In this document: piece after piece, positions 33,442-42,330 of the stretch
Layout of the letters: every line of letters begins with the position of its first letter
How positions within the stretch are numbered: the stretch's first letter is position 1
NCBI GenBank assembly: GCA_947625615.1
Contig: CANQPB010000010.1
Span: 1-64,000, forward strand
Length of the DNA stretch: 64,000 bases
Reading direction: 5' to 3'
Source of the DNA: an uncultured Clostridia bacterium
GTDB lineage: Bacteria; Bacillota; Clostridia; Oscillospirales; Ruminococcaceae
Program-made: the position numbers and the translations under genes
The notes under the pieces: model-generated
The model's input: the letters and a program-made list of their open reading frames with translations, nothing else
The model's database searches: none
Told to the model about the DNA's origin: nothing

Positions 33442-33873
33442 TTATGGCCTTGAAACTATAAGCTTGGCGCCGTCGATGTCCTTTATGACGACGACCTCGC
33501 CTTCTTCGATATTGCTGCCGTCCTCGCTGACGGCTATCCAGGAAACTCCGCCCACCTTGGCTCTGCCCTTTGAGAGGGAGTTATCCACCCTTTCGGTGAT
33601 GACGGCGGTCTTTCCGATGTTTAAGTCGGCATTCGTGCGGACGTATCCCCCGCGGATTTTTCTGACTATCGGCCGGGTGACAATCAAAAGAAGCACGGAG
33701 ACCGCGCAGAACGCCGAGAGCTGCGCCCAGAGCGGCGCCCCAAAGCCGGCGAGCAGCAAAGATACAAACGCCGCGCAGGCAAACCATATCGAGACGAACT
33801 GGACGGTCATGAGCTCGGTTATCACCGCGGCAATGAGAACGAAGCACCACGCCGCAGCCATATATACATTCAT
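33442..33873 (-). CDS. NfeD family membrane protein (short form)
   Basis: This 143-aa protein is the short NfeD form: three to four N-terminal membrane helices and a C-terminal OB-fold (~65 residues, with NIGKTAVITERVDN and AKVGGVSWIAVSEDGSNIEEGEVVVI). It lacks the ClpP-like protease domain of long NfeD. It is coupled to the SPFH gene, with which family members interact at the membrane. AAGGAGG lies before the ATG. Confidence 0.92.
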   Translation of the reverse strand: MNVYMAAAWCFVLIAAVITELMTVQFVSIWFACAAFVSLLLAGFGAPLWAQLSAFCAVSVLLLIVTRPIVRKIRGGYVRTNADLNIGKTAVITERVDNSLSKGRAKVGGVSWIAVSEDGSNIEEGEVVVIKDIDGAKLIVSRP

Positions 33874-33947
33874 CTTAACGCCTCCTTTTTAAAATTTTAC
33901 CATATTTCAGGGTTGGTGTCAATAAATATTTCTCAACATTAAAATTT

Positions 33948-34224
33948 AAAAGTTTTCGGTCAAGCCTTTTTCAAAAGGCTTGCAGGGTCGAGGGGCGGCG
34001 CCCCTCGTCGCACTCCGCAGAGCGCGAAATCCTTATCCTAAAAAAGCGCAGGAGGGGGAGCCCGAAATCAGTCCGGTGGACTGCTTCGCAGGAAAGTCCG
34101 GCAAAGCCGGTAGTCTGCGAAGCAGACCCGAGGCATTGCCGAGGCGGCTTTGCAGCGCAACGCAAAACGAAAGTGCAATTTTGCAGAATTCTTTCGCGTT
34201 GCGCTCTCGCCGGGGGTTCCCCCA
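33948..34224 (+). repeat. Intergenic hairpin-array element, copy 3
   Basis: It begins AAAAGTTTTCGG and CAAGCCTTTTTCAAAAGGCTTG. CGAGGGGC..GCCCCTCG, an ACTCCGCAGAGCGCGAAATCC block and GGAGCCCGAAATCAGTCC-GGT-GGACTG follow. Two larger stems follow next: TGCTTCGCAG..CTGCGAAGCA (34082-34124, with an internal GTCCGGC/GCCGG arm) and GCGCAACGC..GCGTTGCGC (34155-34204). It closes with CCGGGGGTTCCCCC, as in the copy at 10825. It occupies the space between nfeD and dnaE; no gene is seen there. Confidence 0.75.
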
Positions 34225-34270
34225 AAGCAATGGCAGAAATTAGTTTCAAATATTCATTCGCGGACTGCCC

Positions 34271-37200
34271 TTATTTCAGGCGCACGTTTTCTAAGCCGAA
34301 TATGCCCTCAAGCTCCGCAAGAACTTCGGCGTCAAGGTTAATTGTCTCGGCGCCCTTTAAGACTGTTCTGCCGCGGACATCGGACAGCCAGAGCATCAGC
34401 TTATTCGCGCCGGGGTGAGATTTTGCGAGCGCGCGGAGCTTTTCGCGGTTTTCATAATCGTAAGAAAGGGTCTTTACGCCGACCGACATCTTCGAAAGCT
34501 CTTTTAGCTTTGCGTCTACGGGGATTATCTCGTCGGCAATGAGCTTTGCGGGCTCCTCCTCGCGAACCGAAACGCGCCCGCCGACATAATAGCTCTCCCC
34601 CGTTTCAAGCGAGCTGCCGAAGCGCTCGAACGTCCTTGAGAATACTATCGCCTCAATGTCCGAGGTGACGTCCTCAAATACGGCGAAGCACATGCGGCTC
34701 CCCTTTTTGTCGGTGTGATAGTTTCTGCTCCTCAATATCCCGATGATCGCCGCGGGCTTGCCGTCGGCCTTTTCGCCGGCGTCGGCTATCTTTCTCACGG
34801 TGGTCATTCCGGCGGCGCTCAGCCAGGGGACGTACCCCGAGAGGGGGTGGCCGGAGACATAGATTCCTATCGTCTCCTTTTCCATTTCAAGGCGCTCGGC
34901 AAGGGAATATTCCGGCGCGGAGGGGATATCCGGCTCGGCGACGCCCGAGCTGCCGCCGAAGAAATCAAGCTGGCCGTCGAGGTTTTCCCTCTTCTGTTCG
35001 GCGACGGAGCTTACCACCGCCTCCAAGCTTTCAAGCATTTCGCGGCGGTTGTGCGGAAAGCCGTCGAACGCGCCGGATTTTATCAGCGCCTCGACCGCCT
35101 TTGAATTTAGCTCGCGGCCGTGCATTCGGCTGACAAAATCATAAAGCGATTTAAATTTTCCGCCGCTTTCCTTTTCGGCGATGATGTTTCTTATGAATCC
35201 GCTGCCGAGGCTTTTTACCGCCAAAAGGCCGAAGCGTATGCCCTCGGGGGTGGAGGTGAAGCCCTCGCCGCTGAGATTTATATCGGGCGGGAGGATCTTT
35301 ACTCCCCTCGTCTTGCAGGTTTCGGAATATTCCGTCACCTTTGAGGCGCTTTCAAGGACGCTCGTCAAAAGCGCGGCCATATACTCGCTGAAATAGTGGC
35401 ACTTCAGGTATGCCGTCTCGTAGGCGACGACGGCATAGGCCGCCGCGTGGGACTTGTTGAACGCGTAGGAGGCGAAGGAAAGCATGTCGTCAAAGAGGCG
35501 GTTGGCAACCTCCTCGGGCACGCCGTTTTTAACGCAGCCGGGGCAGCTTTCGTCGCCGAAGACGAACGCCTTTCTCTCGGCCTCGAGCACCGAATGCTTC
35601 TTTTTGGCCATAGCCCTGCGAACGACGTCGGCGCGGCCATAAGAATAACCCGCGAGCTCGCGGAATATCTGCATTACCTGCTCCTGATAGACTATGCAGC
35701 CGTAGGTGACGTCGAGGATAGGCTTCAAAAGCGGCGTGGAATAGCTGACGAGGGAGGGATTGTGGCGGTTGCGGATATAGGTGGGTATAGAATCCATGGG
35801 GCCGGGGCGGTAGAGCGAGATGACGGCGATGAGGTCTTCAAGCGTCTCGGGGACGAGCCGCACTATCGTCGAGGTCATGCCGGAGGATTCAAACTGAAAT
35901 ACGCCGGAGGTGTCCCCACGTGAGAGCATCGCGAACACCTCGGGATCGTCAAAGGGGATATTTTCTATCGAGAAGCCGGGCTCCCGCAGCTTTATGTGAT
36001 CCTCGGCGTCGCGGATAACCGTGAGGTTTCTAAGACCCAAAAAATCTATTTTCAGCAATCCGAGCCGCTCAAGGACGGTCATGGTGTACTGGGTGACTAA
36101 CTGGCCGTCGTTTGTCTGCAGGGGGACGTAATCCGAGACGGGGCCGTCGGTTATCACGACGCCCGCCGCGTGGGTGGAGGCGTGGCGGGGCATGCCCTCG
36201 ACCTGCTTCGCCATGTCGATAAGCTCGGCGATCTTTTCGTCGCCGTAGCAGAGGGCGCTGAAATCGCCGTCGGAATCGAGGGCCTCCTGAATGGACATTC
36301 CGAAGGGCACCGCCTTTGCGACGGTGTCGGCAAGGCTGTAGGGAAGGGCCATGGCTCGGGCGACGTCGCGTATGGCGTTTTTGGCGGCCATGGTGCCGAA
36401 GGTGATTATCTGGGCGACGTGATCTACGCCGTAGCGCCGCTTGACGTAGTCTATAACCTCCTGACGCCTTGCAACGCAGAAATCGATGTCGAAGTCGGGC
36501 ATGGAGACGCGCTCGGGATTCAAAAATCTCTCGAACAGCAAATTGTATTTAAGCGGATCGATGCCGGTGATGCCGATGCAGTAGGCGGCAAGGCTGCCTG
36601 CGCCGGATCCCCTGCCGGGGCCGACGGGGATTCCCACCGAGCGGGCGTAGCGGATAAAATCCCAGACGATAAGATAATAGTTCACATAGCCCATGCGGGA
36701 GATTACGGAAAGCTCGTATTCAAGCCTGGCTTTAGCCTCCGGCGTGGGATTTTCATAGCGGTTTTTAAGGCCCTCCTCGCAGAGGCTGCGAAGATATGCC
36801 TCGTTGTCCGTGACGCCCTCTATAGAAAATCCCGGGAGCTTTGTAACGCCGAATTCAAATTCGAGGTTGCATTTATTCGCTATCTCTACGGTGTTTGATA
36901 TCGCCTCGGGGTGGGCCGAAAACAGGCGGGACATTTCCTCCTGAGACTTAAAGTAAAACTCGTCGGTCTTGAAGGCCATGGCGTCGGGGGAATCCTCGGT
37001 GGTGTTGGTGTTTATGCACATGAGGATCTTCTGGGTGCGCGCGTCGGTGCGGTCTATATAGTGGCAGTCGTTGGTGGCGCAGGGCTTTATGCCGAGCTCC
37101 CTTGCGAGCTTATACTGGTACGGGAGTATGCTGCGCTGCTCCTCATAGCCGTGATCCTGAACCTCGATGTAGTAGTCGTCGCCGAAGAGGGCTTTATACC

Positions 37201-37681
37201 TTTGGGCGCACTCCTTGGCGCCGTCGTAGTCGCCGTTTGTAAGCTTTCGTGCAACCTCTCCGGCGAGGCAGGCGGACATGCAGATTAACCCCTCGCTGTG
37301 GCTTTTGAGAAGCTCGAAATCTATGCGGGGCTTGCCGTAAAAGCCCTCGGTGTAGGACGCCGAGACGAGCTTGCAGAGATTTTTATAGCCTACAGTATCC
37401 TTGCAGAGCAAAATAAGGTGATAGGGCATGAGATCAGTCCTGCCCTCTTTCTGAAAGCGCGAGCGGGGGGCGACGTAAACCTCGCAGCCGATTATCGGCT
37501 TTATGCCCTGCGCCTTGCATTCGTTGTAAAATTCCACCGCCGCATAGACGTTTCCGTGGTCGGTGACCGCGACGGAGGACATGTTAAGCTCCTTGGCGCG
37601 GCTGACAAGCCTTTTAAGCCGGCATGCGCCGTCAAGAAGGGAATATTCGCTGTGTACGTGAAGATGTATGAATTCGGACAT
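34271..37681 (-). CDS. dnaE: DNA polymerase III subunit alpha, DnaE type
   Basis: This 1136-aa protein has an N-terminal PHP domain (HLHVHSEYSLLDGA, then DHGNVYAAVEF) and the polymerase palm aspartates in SMPDFDIDFC. It continues with the fingers region (VEGMPRHASTHAAGVVI), two helix-hairpin-helix segments (YAFNKSHAAAYAVVAYETAYLK region and later) and a C-terminal OB fold. In Bacillota with PolC, DnaE extends RNA primers on the lagging strand. The ATG at 37681 has AGAGGAAAAATC upstream; the open frame goes ten residues further without a ribosome site. The gene is 26 bp downstream of whiA in the same operon. Confidence 0.96.
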   Translation of the reverse strand: MSEFIHLHVHSEYSLLDGACRLKRLVSRAKELNMSSVAVTDHGNVYAAVEFYNECKAQGIKPIIGCEVYVAPRSRFQKEGRTDLMPYHLILLCKDTVGYKNLCKLVSASYTEGFYGKPRIDFELLKSHSEGLICMSACLAGEVARKLTNGDYDGAKECAQRYKALFGDDYYIEVQDHGYEEQRSILPYQYKLARELGIKPCATNDCHYIDRTDARTQKILMCINTNTTEDSPDAMAFKTDEFYFKSQEEMSRLFSAHPEAISNTVEIANKCNLEFEFGVTKLPGFSIEGVTDNEAYLRSLCEEGLKNRYENPTPEAKARLEYELSVISRMGYVNYYLIVWDFIRYARSVGIPVGPGRGSGAGSLAAYCIGITGIDPLKYNLLFERFLNPERVSMPDFDIDFCVARRQEVIDYVKRRYGVDHVAQIITFGTMAAKNAIRDVARAMALPYSLADTVAKAVPFGMSIQEALDSDGDFSALCYGDEKIAELIDMAKQVEGMPRHASTHAAGVVITDGPVSDYVPLQTNDGQLVTQYTMTVLERLGLLKIDFLGLRNLTVIRDAEDHIKLREPGFSIENIPFDDPEVFAMLSRGDTSGVFQFESSGMTSTIVRLVPETLEDLIAVISLYRPGPMDSIPTYIRNRHNPSLVSYSTPLLKPILDVTYGCIVYQEQVMQIFRELAGYSYGRADVVRRAMAKKKHSVLEAERKAFVFGDESCPGCVKNGVPEEVANRLFDDMLSFASYAFNKSHAAAYAVVAYETAYLKCHYFSEYMAALLTSVLESASKVTEYSETCKTRGVKILPPDINLSGEGFTSTPEGIRFGLLAVKSLGSGFIRNIIAEKESGGKFKSLYDFVSRMHGRELNSKAVEALIKSGAFDGFPHNRREMLESLEAVVSSVAEQKRENLDGQLDFFGGSSGVAEPDIPSAPEYSLAERLEMEKETIGIYVSGHPLSGYVPWLSAAGMTTVRKIADAGEKADGKPAAIIGILRSRNYHTDKKGSRMCFAVFEDVTSDIEAIVFSRTFERFGSSLETGESYYVGGRVSVREEEPAKLIADEIIPVDAKLKELSKMSVGVKTLSYDYENREKLRALAKSHPGANKLMLWLSDVRGRTVLKGAETINLDAEVLAELEGIFGLENVRLK

Positions 37682-37707
37682 GATTTTTCCTCTCTGTTCA
37701 AGCAGGG

Positions 37708-38619
37708 TCACTGCTTTTTGTCGGCTATCAGTTCTATTCTTGCAAATCTGTGATTTATCCCCGAGCGGGTTAGGGGCGGATCCGCCATGGCGGCGAGCTC
37801 GTTGAGGCTGAGCTCCGGGCTTTTGAGCCGCAGCTCCGCAAGGCTTTTAAGCTCGTCGGGCAGATTGTGAAGCCCGCCGTCCCTCTCTATTATGCGGTTT
37901 ATCGCGTCTATCTGCCTGAGCGCCGAGCGGTTCTGGCGCTGGCAGTTGGCGGTATCGCAGTTGGTTGCGCGGTTGGCATGATTTCTTAAATCCTTATAAA
38001 TTTTCACGTTCATCAGTTCAAGGCTCGCCTTGGGTGCGCCGATAAAGGTGAGGACGTCCTCGACCTGTTCGCTCTCTTTAAAATAGAGCACCTGCGCTCC
38101 ACGGCGCAGGACTGTTCCCCCCTCGGCGCCTATCTGCTCCGAAAAAAGCGAAAAGAGGCTTTCGCAAAGCTTTGAAGACGGCGCGACGAATTCGAGGTGG
38201 TATTCCTTCTGCGGCTCGACAACGCTGCCGCAGCACAAAAACGCCCCGGCGGCAAACTGCCCCGAAAGCCTGTCCGACAGAGGGACAATCAGCCGCCTCG
38301 ACGAAGGATTCACCCCGGCGCTAAGGCATATTGCGTCGATATCCTCGGGGCGGCGGATCTTTACCGTCCAAAGATCGGGCCGCGACTTGAGCTCGCGCTT
38401 TGAGACCGAGCAGGAATTCTCCCCCGCCTCGTGGGTGCAGAGCTTTACAAAAAGATCGCGGACGGTTTTGTTTTCGGTCTGAAAGACTATTCCTCCGGGG
38501 CCGAGCTCGCGGCTGTATAAAAGCATTCCCGCAAGGCAGGAAAGGCATTTTTTCTTGCCGGTTATCCCGGCGGCTATCTCGGCCTTTACCCTGTGGGAAA
38601 AAAGCTCCTGCCCGCTCAT
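37708..38619 (-). CDS. whiA: DNA-binding protein WhiA
   Basis: This 303-aa protein has the WhiA architecture: a LAGLIDADG-like N-terminal half (FSHRVKAEIA, SCLAGMLLYSRELG), then the family hallmark RATNCDTANCQRQ and a C-terminal helix-turn-helix domain (SLNELAAMADPPLTRSGINHRF). WhiA binds DNA and influences cell division and chromosome segregation in Bacillota. The ATG overlaps the rapZ stop codon (ATGA), so the two are translationally coupled. In most relatives yvcK lies between rapZ and whiA; here it is missing. Confidence 0.95.
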   Translation of the reverse strand: MSGQELFSHRVKAEIAAGITGKKKCLSCLAGMLLYSRELGPGGIVFQTENKTVRDLFVKLCTHEAGENSCSVSKRELKSRPDLWTVKIRRPEDIDAICLSAGVNPSSRRLIVPLSDRLSGQFAAGAFLCCGSVVEPQKEYHLEFVAPSSKLCESLFSLFSEQIGAEGGTVLRRGAQVLYFKESEQVEDVLTFIGAPKASLELMNVKIYKDLRNHANRATNCDTANCQRQNRSALRQIDAINRIIERDGGLHNLPDELKSLAELRLKSPELSLNELAAMADPPLTRSGINHRFARIELIADKKQ

Positions 38620-39470
38620 TTGTCGACGCACCTGTGGTCGGCCCTGGCGTCGTGGCCCTCGTTTGAAAGGTCTGAAGATAGGCGGCGGGCAAAGCTTACG
38701 CTGCGGTGCTTTCCGCCGGTGCAGCCGAAGGCGATTACAAGGCGGGTCTTCCCCTCCTTGACGTACATGGGTATCAGAAAGCTGACGAGATCGTGTATCT
38801 TTTCGTAGAGCGCCTGCGCGTCGGCGGAATCGAAGACGTAGTTGTAGACCTCGTCGTCGAGGCCGTTTTTAGGCCTGAGTTCGGGAACGTAGAAGGGATT
38901 TTTCAGGCACCTGACGTCGAAGACAAGGTCGGCGTCCTTTGGCACGCCGAACATATAGCCGAAGGATACCACGTTGATTATCATCTTAACGTCGTCGCCT
39001 TCGAAAAGGCTGCGAAGCCTGCGCCTGAACGATGTCGTCGAATCGCGGGAGGAATCGAGGTAGATGTCCGCTATCTCGCGGGCAAAGGACATCTCCTTTC
39101 TCTCCATGGCAATTGCGTCAAGAAGGTTTCCCGAGGCCACGTCCTCAAGCGGGTGGCGGCGGCGGGTCTCTTTATAGCGGTTGACAAGCACGCTGTCGTC
39201 GCAGTCTATAAAGACTACCGTCACGTCGGCGCCGGAATTTCTGAGACCCGTGACGCTTTCGCGGAATTTTGAGAAAAGCTCGCCCGAGCGGACGTCCACC
39301 GCAAAACAGATCCTGTCCGTCTTGGGGACGGCGTTGCGAATAAGATCGGCAAAGCTCGCCAAAAGCTCGGGCGGCATGTTGTCTATGCAGTAGTAGTCGA
39401 GGTCTTCAAACACGTTTAAAGCGTTCGATTTTCCGGCCCCCGACATTCCGGTGACTATTACGATTTTCAT
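38616..39470 (-). CDS. rapZ: RNase adapter protein RapZ (YvcJ)
   Basis: This 284-aa protein has Walker A GMSGAGKSNALNVFED, the next conserved IDNMPPELL, RSGELFSKFRE, ETRRRHPL and a C-terminal IAFGCTGGKHRSVSFA. RapZ/YvcJ proteins bind nucleotides and, in enterobacteria, direct GlmZ sRNA decay in amino-sugar control; in Bacillota they affect competence and envelope functions. AGGAGG precedes the ATG. It is followed by whiA with a 4-bp overlap. A MITE-like element at 39491-39611 separates it from murB. Confidence 0.95.
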   Translation of the reverse strand: MKIVIVTGMSGAGKSNALNVFEDLDYYCIDNMPPELLASFADLIRNAVPKTDRICFAVDVRSGELFSKFRESVTGLRNSGADVTVVFIDCDDSVLVNRYKETRRRHPLEDVASGNLLDAIAMERKEMSFAREIADIYLDSSRDSTTSFRRRLRSLFEGDDVKMIINVVSFGYMFGVPKDADLVFDVRCLKNPFYVPELRPKNGLDDEVYNYVFDSADAQALYEKIHDLVSFLIPMYVKEGKTRLVIAFGCTGGKHRSVSFARRLSSDLSNEGHDARADHRCVDK

Positions 39471-39490
39471 TTTTCCTCCTTATTTAAGAC

Positions 39491-39611
39491 GGGAGTGTCC
39501 ATTCCGCACGCATTATTAGAAATATTTAATATGTCGCCGCATGCGACACCTTAAACTCTATCTTCTAATTTCTAAATTCTATCTTCTTGATGCGGCCGCT
39601 TCGGCCACATC
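39491..39611 (+). mobile_element. MITE-like element, copy 2 (~120 bp)
   Basis: The element begins GGGAGTGTCCATTCCG, holds a GTCGC..GCGAC hairpin and five TCTATCT/TCTAATT heptamers, and ends in the hairpin GATGCGGCCG-CTT-CGGCCACATC. A perfect 10-bp direct repeat TATTTAAGAC flanks it at 39481-39490 and 39612-39621, consistent with a target-site duplication. Its last base is part of the murB stop codon (TAG at 39613-39611 on the minus strand), so the insertion may have slightly changed the end of MurB. Confidence 0.7.
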
Positions 39612-40549
39612 TATTTAAGACCGCTTCTTTCTTCCGCCGGAATAAGTCTTACCTCCGGCTCAAGGGTGTATCCCGTCTTTTCCTTGACGGTTTTTTGGGC
39701 GTATTCCATAAGCCCGGTGATATCGCGGGAGGTGGCTCCCCCGCTGTTGATTATAAAGTTCGCGTGCTTCGGGCTTATCATCGCGCCGCCGATCCCGAAG
39801 CCCTTCAGGCCGCTTTGTTCGATGACGAGGCCGGCGTAAGTTCCCTCGGGGCGCTTGAACGCCGACCCGAAGGAGGGATATTCAAGCGGCTGTCGCGCCT
39901 TTCGCCTTGCTATCAGCTCGGACATTTTTAAGCTTATCGCCTCTTTGTCCCCCTTTTGAAGCCCGAAAGAGGCGTCTATGATGATCTCGCCGCTGCGCTC
40001 GAACCTTGAGGTGCGGTAGCCGAGGTTGAGCTCGGAGGGCGAAAGGGTGATGATCTTCTCGCCGGGGGCCATCGCCCTGACGGATTTTATTATACCCTTT
40101 ATCTCGCCGCCGTAGGCGCCGGCGTTCATGTATACCGCGCCGCCGACCGTTCCGGGAATGCCGTAGGCGAATTCAAGGCCGGTGAGCGAATGCTCGAGCG
40201 CAAACGCGCACACCGAAGAAAGCGGCACCCCCGCCGAGGCGGTGACGGTCTCGCCGTCGGCAAAAATTTTTCCGGTCTTCGAGGCGGGAGCTATAACCGC
40301 GCCGCGAAAGCCGTCGTCGGAAAAGAGACAGTTAGAGCCGTTGCCGAGCACCATTGTGTAAAGCTCTATGACTTTACACTTGAAATAAAGCCTCGCCGAG
40401 GTCTCGGAATCGGGGGAGATCAGCATGATGTCGCACTCTCCGCCCACTTTGACAGAGGTGTGCGCGCTGAGGGGCTCTCCCCTTTTTACCGAGCAGCCGA
40501 GATCGAGGGCGGCTCTCTCTATAAAGTCTATCTTTTCGGAATAAGTCAT
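39611..40549 (-). CDS. murB: UDP-N-acetylmuramate dehydrogenase
   Basis: This 312-aa FAD enzyme reduces UDP-GlcNAc-enolpyruvate to UDP-MurNAc. Motifs are LSAHTSVKVGGECD at the N-terminus, LGNGSNCLFSDDG (FAD), FAYGIPGTVGGAVYMNAGAYGGE, GYRTSRF, and the proton-donor Ser in YPSFGSAFKRPEG. The ATG at 40549 is chosen because GAGG is eight bases upstream; an earlier in-frame ATG at 40555 is too close to it. The stop codon lies in the end of the MITE-like element. The gene sits between the hprK block and rapZ in the usual Clostridia order. Confidence 0.96.
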   Translation of the reverse strand: MTYSEKIDFIERAALDLGCSVKRGEPLSAHTSVKVGGECDIMLISPDSETSARLYFKCKVIELYTMVLGNGSNCLFSDDGFRGAVIAPASKTGKIFADGETVTASAGVPLSSVCAFALEHSLTGLEFAYGIPGTVGGAVYMNAGAYGGEIKGIIKSVRAMAPGEKIITLSPSELNLGYRTSRFERSGEIIIDASFGLQKGDKEAISLKMSELIARRKARQPLEYPSFGSAFKRPEGTYAGLVIEQSGLKGFGIGGAMISPKHANFIINSGGATSRDITGLMEYAQKTVKEKTGYTLEPEVRLIPAEERSGLK

Positions 40550-40611
40550 AAACATAGCCTCACAAAATAAATCTGTGTTATATTATATGCGCGGCATGCC
40601 CGGCCGAGAGG

Positions 40612-41355
40612 TCAAATATCTATGCCGGGGCGCTTTGCCGCAATTTTTTCCCGCAGGCTATCCCAATCGGCGTTGGCGACAAGATCGACCGGAAAATCCG
40701 TCTCCGAAAGTGCCTTTTGACACTGAGGCGTGGCGCCTATGGCGTTCCAGAAATGCGCGTCGGTGTCGACGGAAATGGGGCAGGAATATTTTTTGCAGGC
40801 ATAAAGCATCTCGGCGACGGCGGCCGCCGGGCTCTTGCCGGTTTTTATCGAGCTTTCGTTCAGCTCCAAAAGAACGCCTGCCTCCTTGGCGGCGGGCACC
40901 AGGCGCTCCCACTGAACCGGGAATTTTATCGCCGTAGGGTGGCCTATCATGTCCACGCGGGGATCCGAAAGCGCCTTTATGTAGCCGTCGGTGACGGTTT
41001 TCGGATCGGCGGGCTTAAAATCGGGGAAATAGTGGTGGTGATAGGAGATTATCACCCAGTCAAGCCAGTCGACGTCGCTCGATTTAATGTCGAGCGCGCC
41101 GGAGTAGTCGGCTATGTTCACCTCGGCGCCCTTGATTATCTTTACGCCGAAGAGCTCGCCGGGGAGCACCCTTTTTGCGTTGCGAAAATGCCAGATATGC
41201 GGCGAATCGGGCATGATATTGGTGTGATCCGTCATCGCGACGGCCTTAAGGCCTATTTCGGAGGCGTATTTCGCGTTTTCCGTTATAGTTGAAAACGCGT
41301 GGGAGGACGCCACCGTGTGGGTGTGCATATCCGCCTGAATAAAAAGCTTTTGCAT
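40612..41355 (-). CDS. PHP-domain phosphoesterase, YcdX-like
   Basis: This 247-aa protein has the PHP motifs ADMHTHTVASSHAFST, AMTDHTNIM, GAEVNI, ISYHHHYF, IGHPT and SVDTDAHF, which supply the trinuclear metal site of YcdX/histidinol-phosphatase-like phosphoesterases. The substrate is unknown. The ATG shares a base with the hprK stop codon (TGATG), so translation is coupled. In Clostridia this gene often accompanies hprK, murB and rapZ. Confidence 0.9.
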   Translation of the reverse strand: MQKLFIQADMHTHTVASSHAFSTITENAKYASEIGLKAVAMTDHTNIMPDSPHIWHFRNAKRVLPGELFGVKIIKGAEVNIADYSGALDIKSSDVDWLDWVIISYHHHYFPDFKPADPKTVTDGYIKALSDPRVDMIGHPTAIKFPVQWERLVPAAKEAGVLLELNESSIKTGKSPAAAVAEMLYACKKYSCPISVDTDAHFWNAIGATPQCQKALSETDFPVDLVANADWDSLREKIAAKRPGIDI

Positions 41356-42314
41356 CACAGATCCGTCCAGTTCTGCACGGTCTCGGTGCCCTCCATTTCA
41401 AGGCCGAGATTCCCGAGGAGCTCCTGCGCGGCGTTATAGCCCATCTTCTTTTCGCGGTTGTTCATAGCCGCGACCTCAAGGATAACCGCAAGATTGCGCC
41501 CCGGCTTTACGGGAATGGTTATAGAGGGGACGTTTACCCCGAGGATATTCGTGAATTCGCTGTCTACTCCCATTCTGTCGTAGAAGCGGTCGGGATCCCA
41601 CGGCTCAAGCTTGACGACGAGGTCTATTCTCTCGGTGTTTTTTATCGAGCCCATGCCGTAGAGGCGGCGGACGTTGACTATTCCGATGCCCCTGAGCTCG
41701 ATAAAGTGGCGGATATTTTCGGGGGAGGAGCCGACAAGGGATATCGCCGAGACCTTTTTTATCTCGACGGCGTCGTCGGCGACAAGGCGATGGCCCCGCT
41801 TTACAAGCTCGATAGCAGTCTCGGACTTACCGACGCCGCTTTCGCCGACTATCAGAACGCCCTCGCCGTAAATCTCTATGAGAACGCCGTGGCGGGTGAT
41901 TCGCTGGGCGAGCTCGACGTTGAGATATGCTATGCCCCGGGCGAGAAGCTCGGAGGAGCCGAGGGCGGTGCGCAAAAGCGGGACGCCGTATTTTTTTGCG
42001 GCCTCGGTCATCTCGGGGAAGACGTCGTGATTCAGGCAGACGATGAGCGCCGGGAATTTGTGGGAGAAAAGCTTGTCGAGGCGGTCGGCGCGGGTGGCGG
42101 AATCGAGCCCGGCAAGATAGGCGAATTCGGTGTTTCCGCAGGACTGCACCTTGGCGGTGTTGAAATATTCGTAGAATCCCGCAAGCTGAAGGGCGGGGCG
42201 GTTGATGTCGTTGTTGTAGATGTAAATTTTTTCAAGGTCTCCGGGAGTGTATAAGACCTCGAGCTTGAGCTCGTCGACGAGCTGCTTTAGCGATACCTTG
42301 TAAACCTCAGACAT
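41355..42314 (-). CDS. hprK: HPr kinase/phosphorylase
   Basis: This 319-aa protein carries the P-loop GESGVGKSETAIELVKRGH and the HPrK signature LRGIGIVNVRRLYG, preceded by the N-terminal domain typical of Bacillota HprK. It phosphorylates Ser46 of HPr in response to glycolytic intermediates and reverses this at high phosphate, which sets carbon catabolite control. GGAGG precedes the ATG. It is the fourth gene of the murD operon, followed by a coupled PHP phosphoesterase gene. No HPr gene is seen in the window. Confidence 0.96.
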   Translation of the reverse strand: MSEVYKVSLKQLVDELKLEVLYTPGDLEKIYIYNNDINRPALQLAGFYEYFNTAKVQSCGNTEFAYLAGLDSATRADRLDKLFSHKFPALIVCLNHDVFPEMTEAAKKYGVPLLRTALGSSELLARGIAYLNVELAQRITRHGVLIEIYGEGVLIVGESGVGKSETAIELVKRGHRLVADDAVEIKKVSAISLVGSSPENIRHFIELRGIGIVNVRRLYGMGSIKNTERIDLVVKLEPWDPDRFYDRMGVDSEFTNILGVNVPSITIPVKPGRNLAVILEVAAMNNREKKMGYNAAQELLGNLGLEMEGTETVQNWTDL

Positions 42315-42330
42315 TTGAAATACCTCCGTT

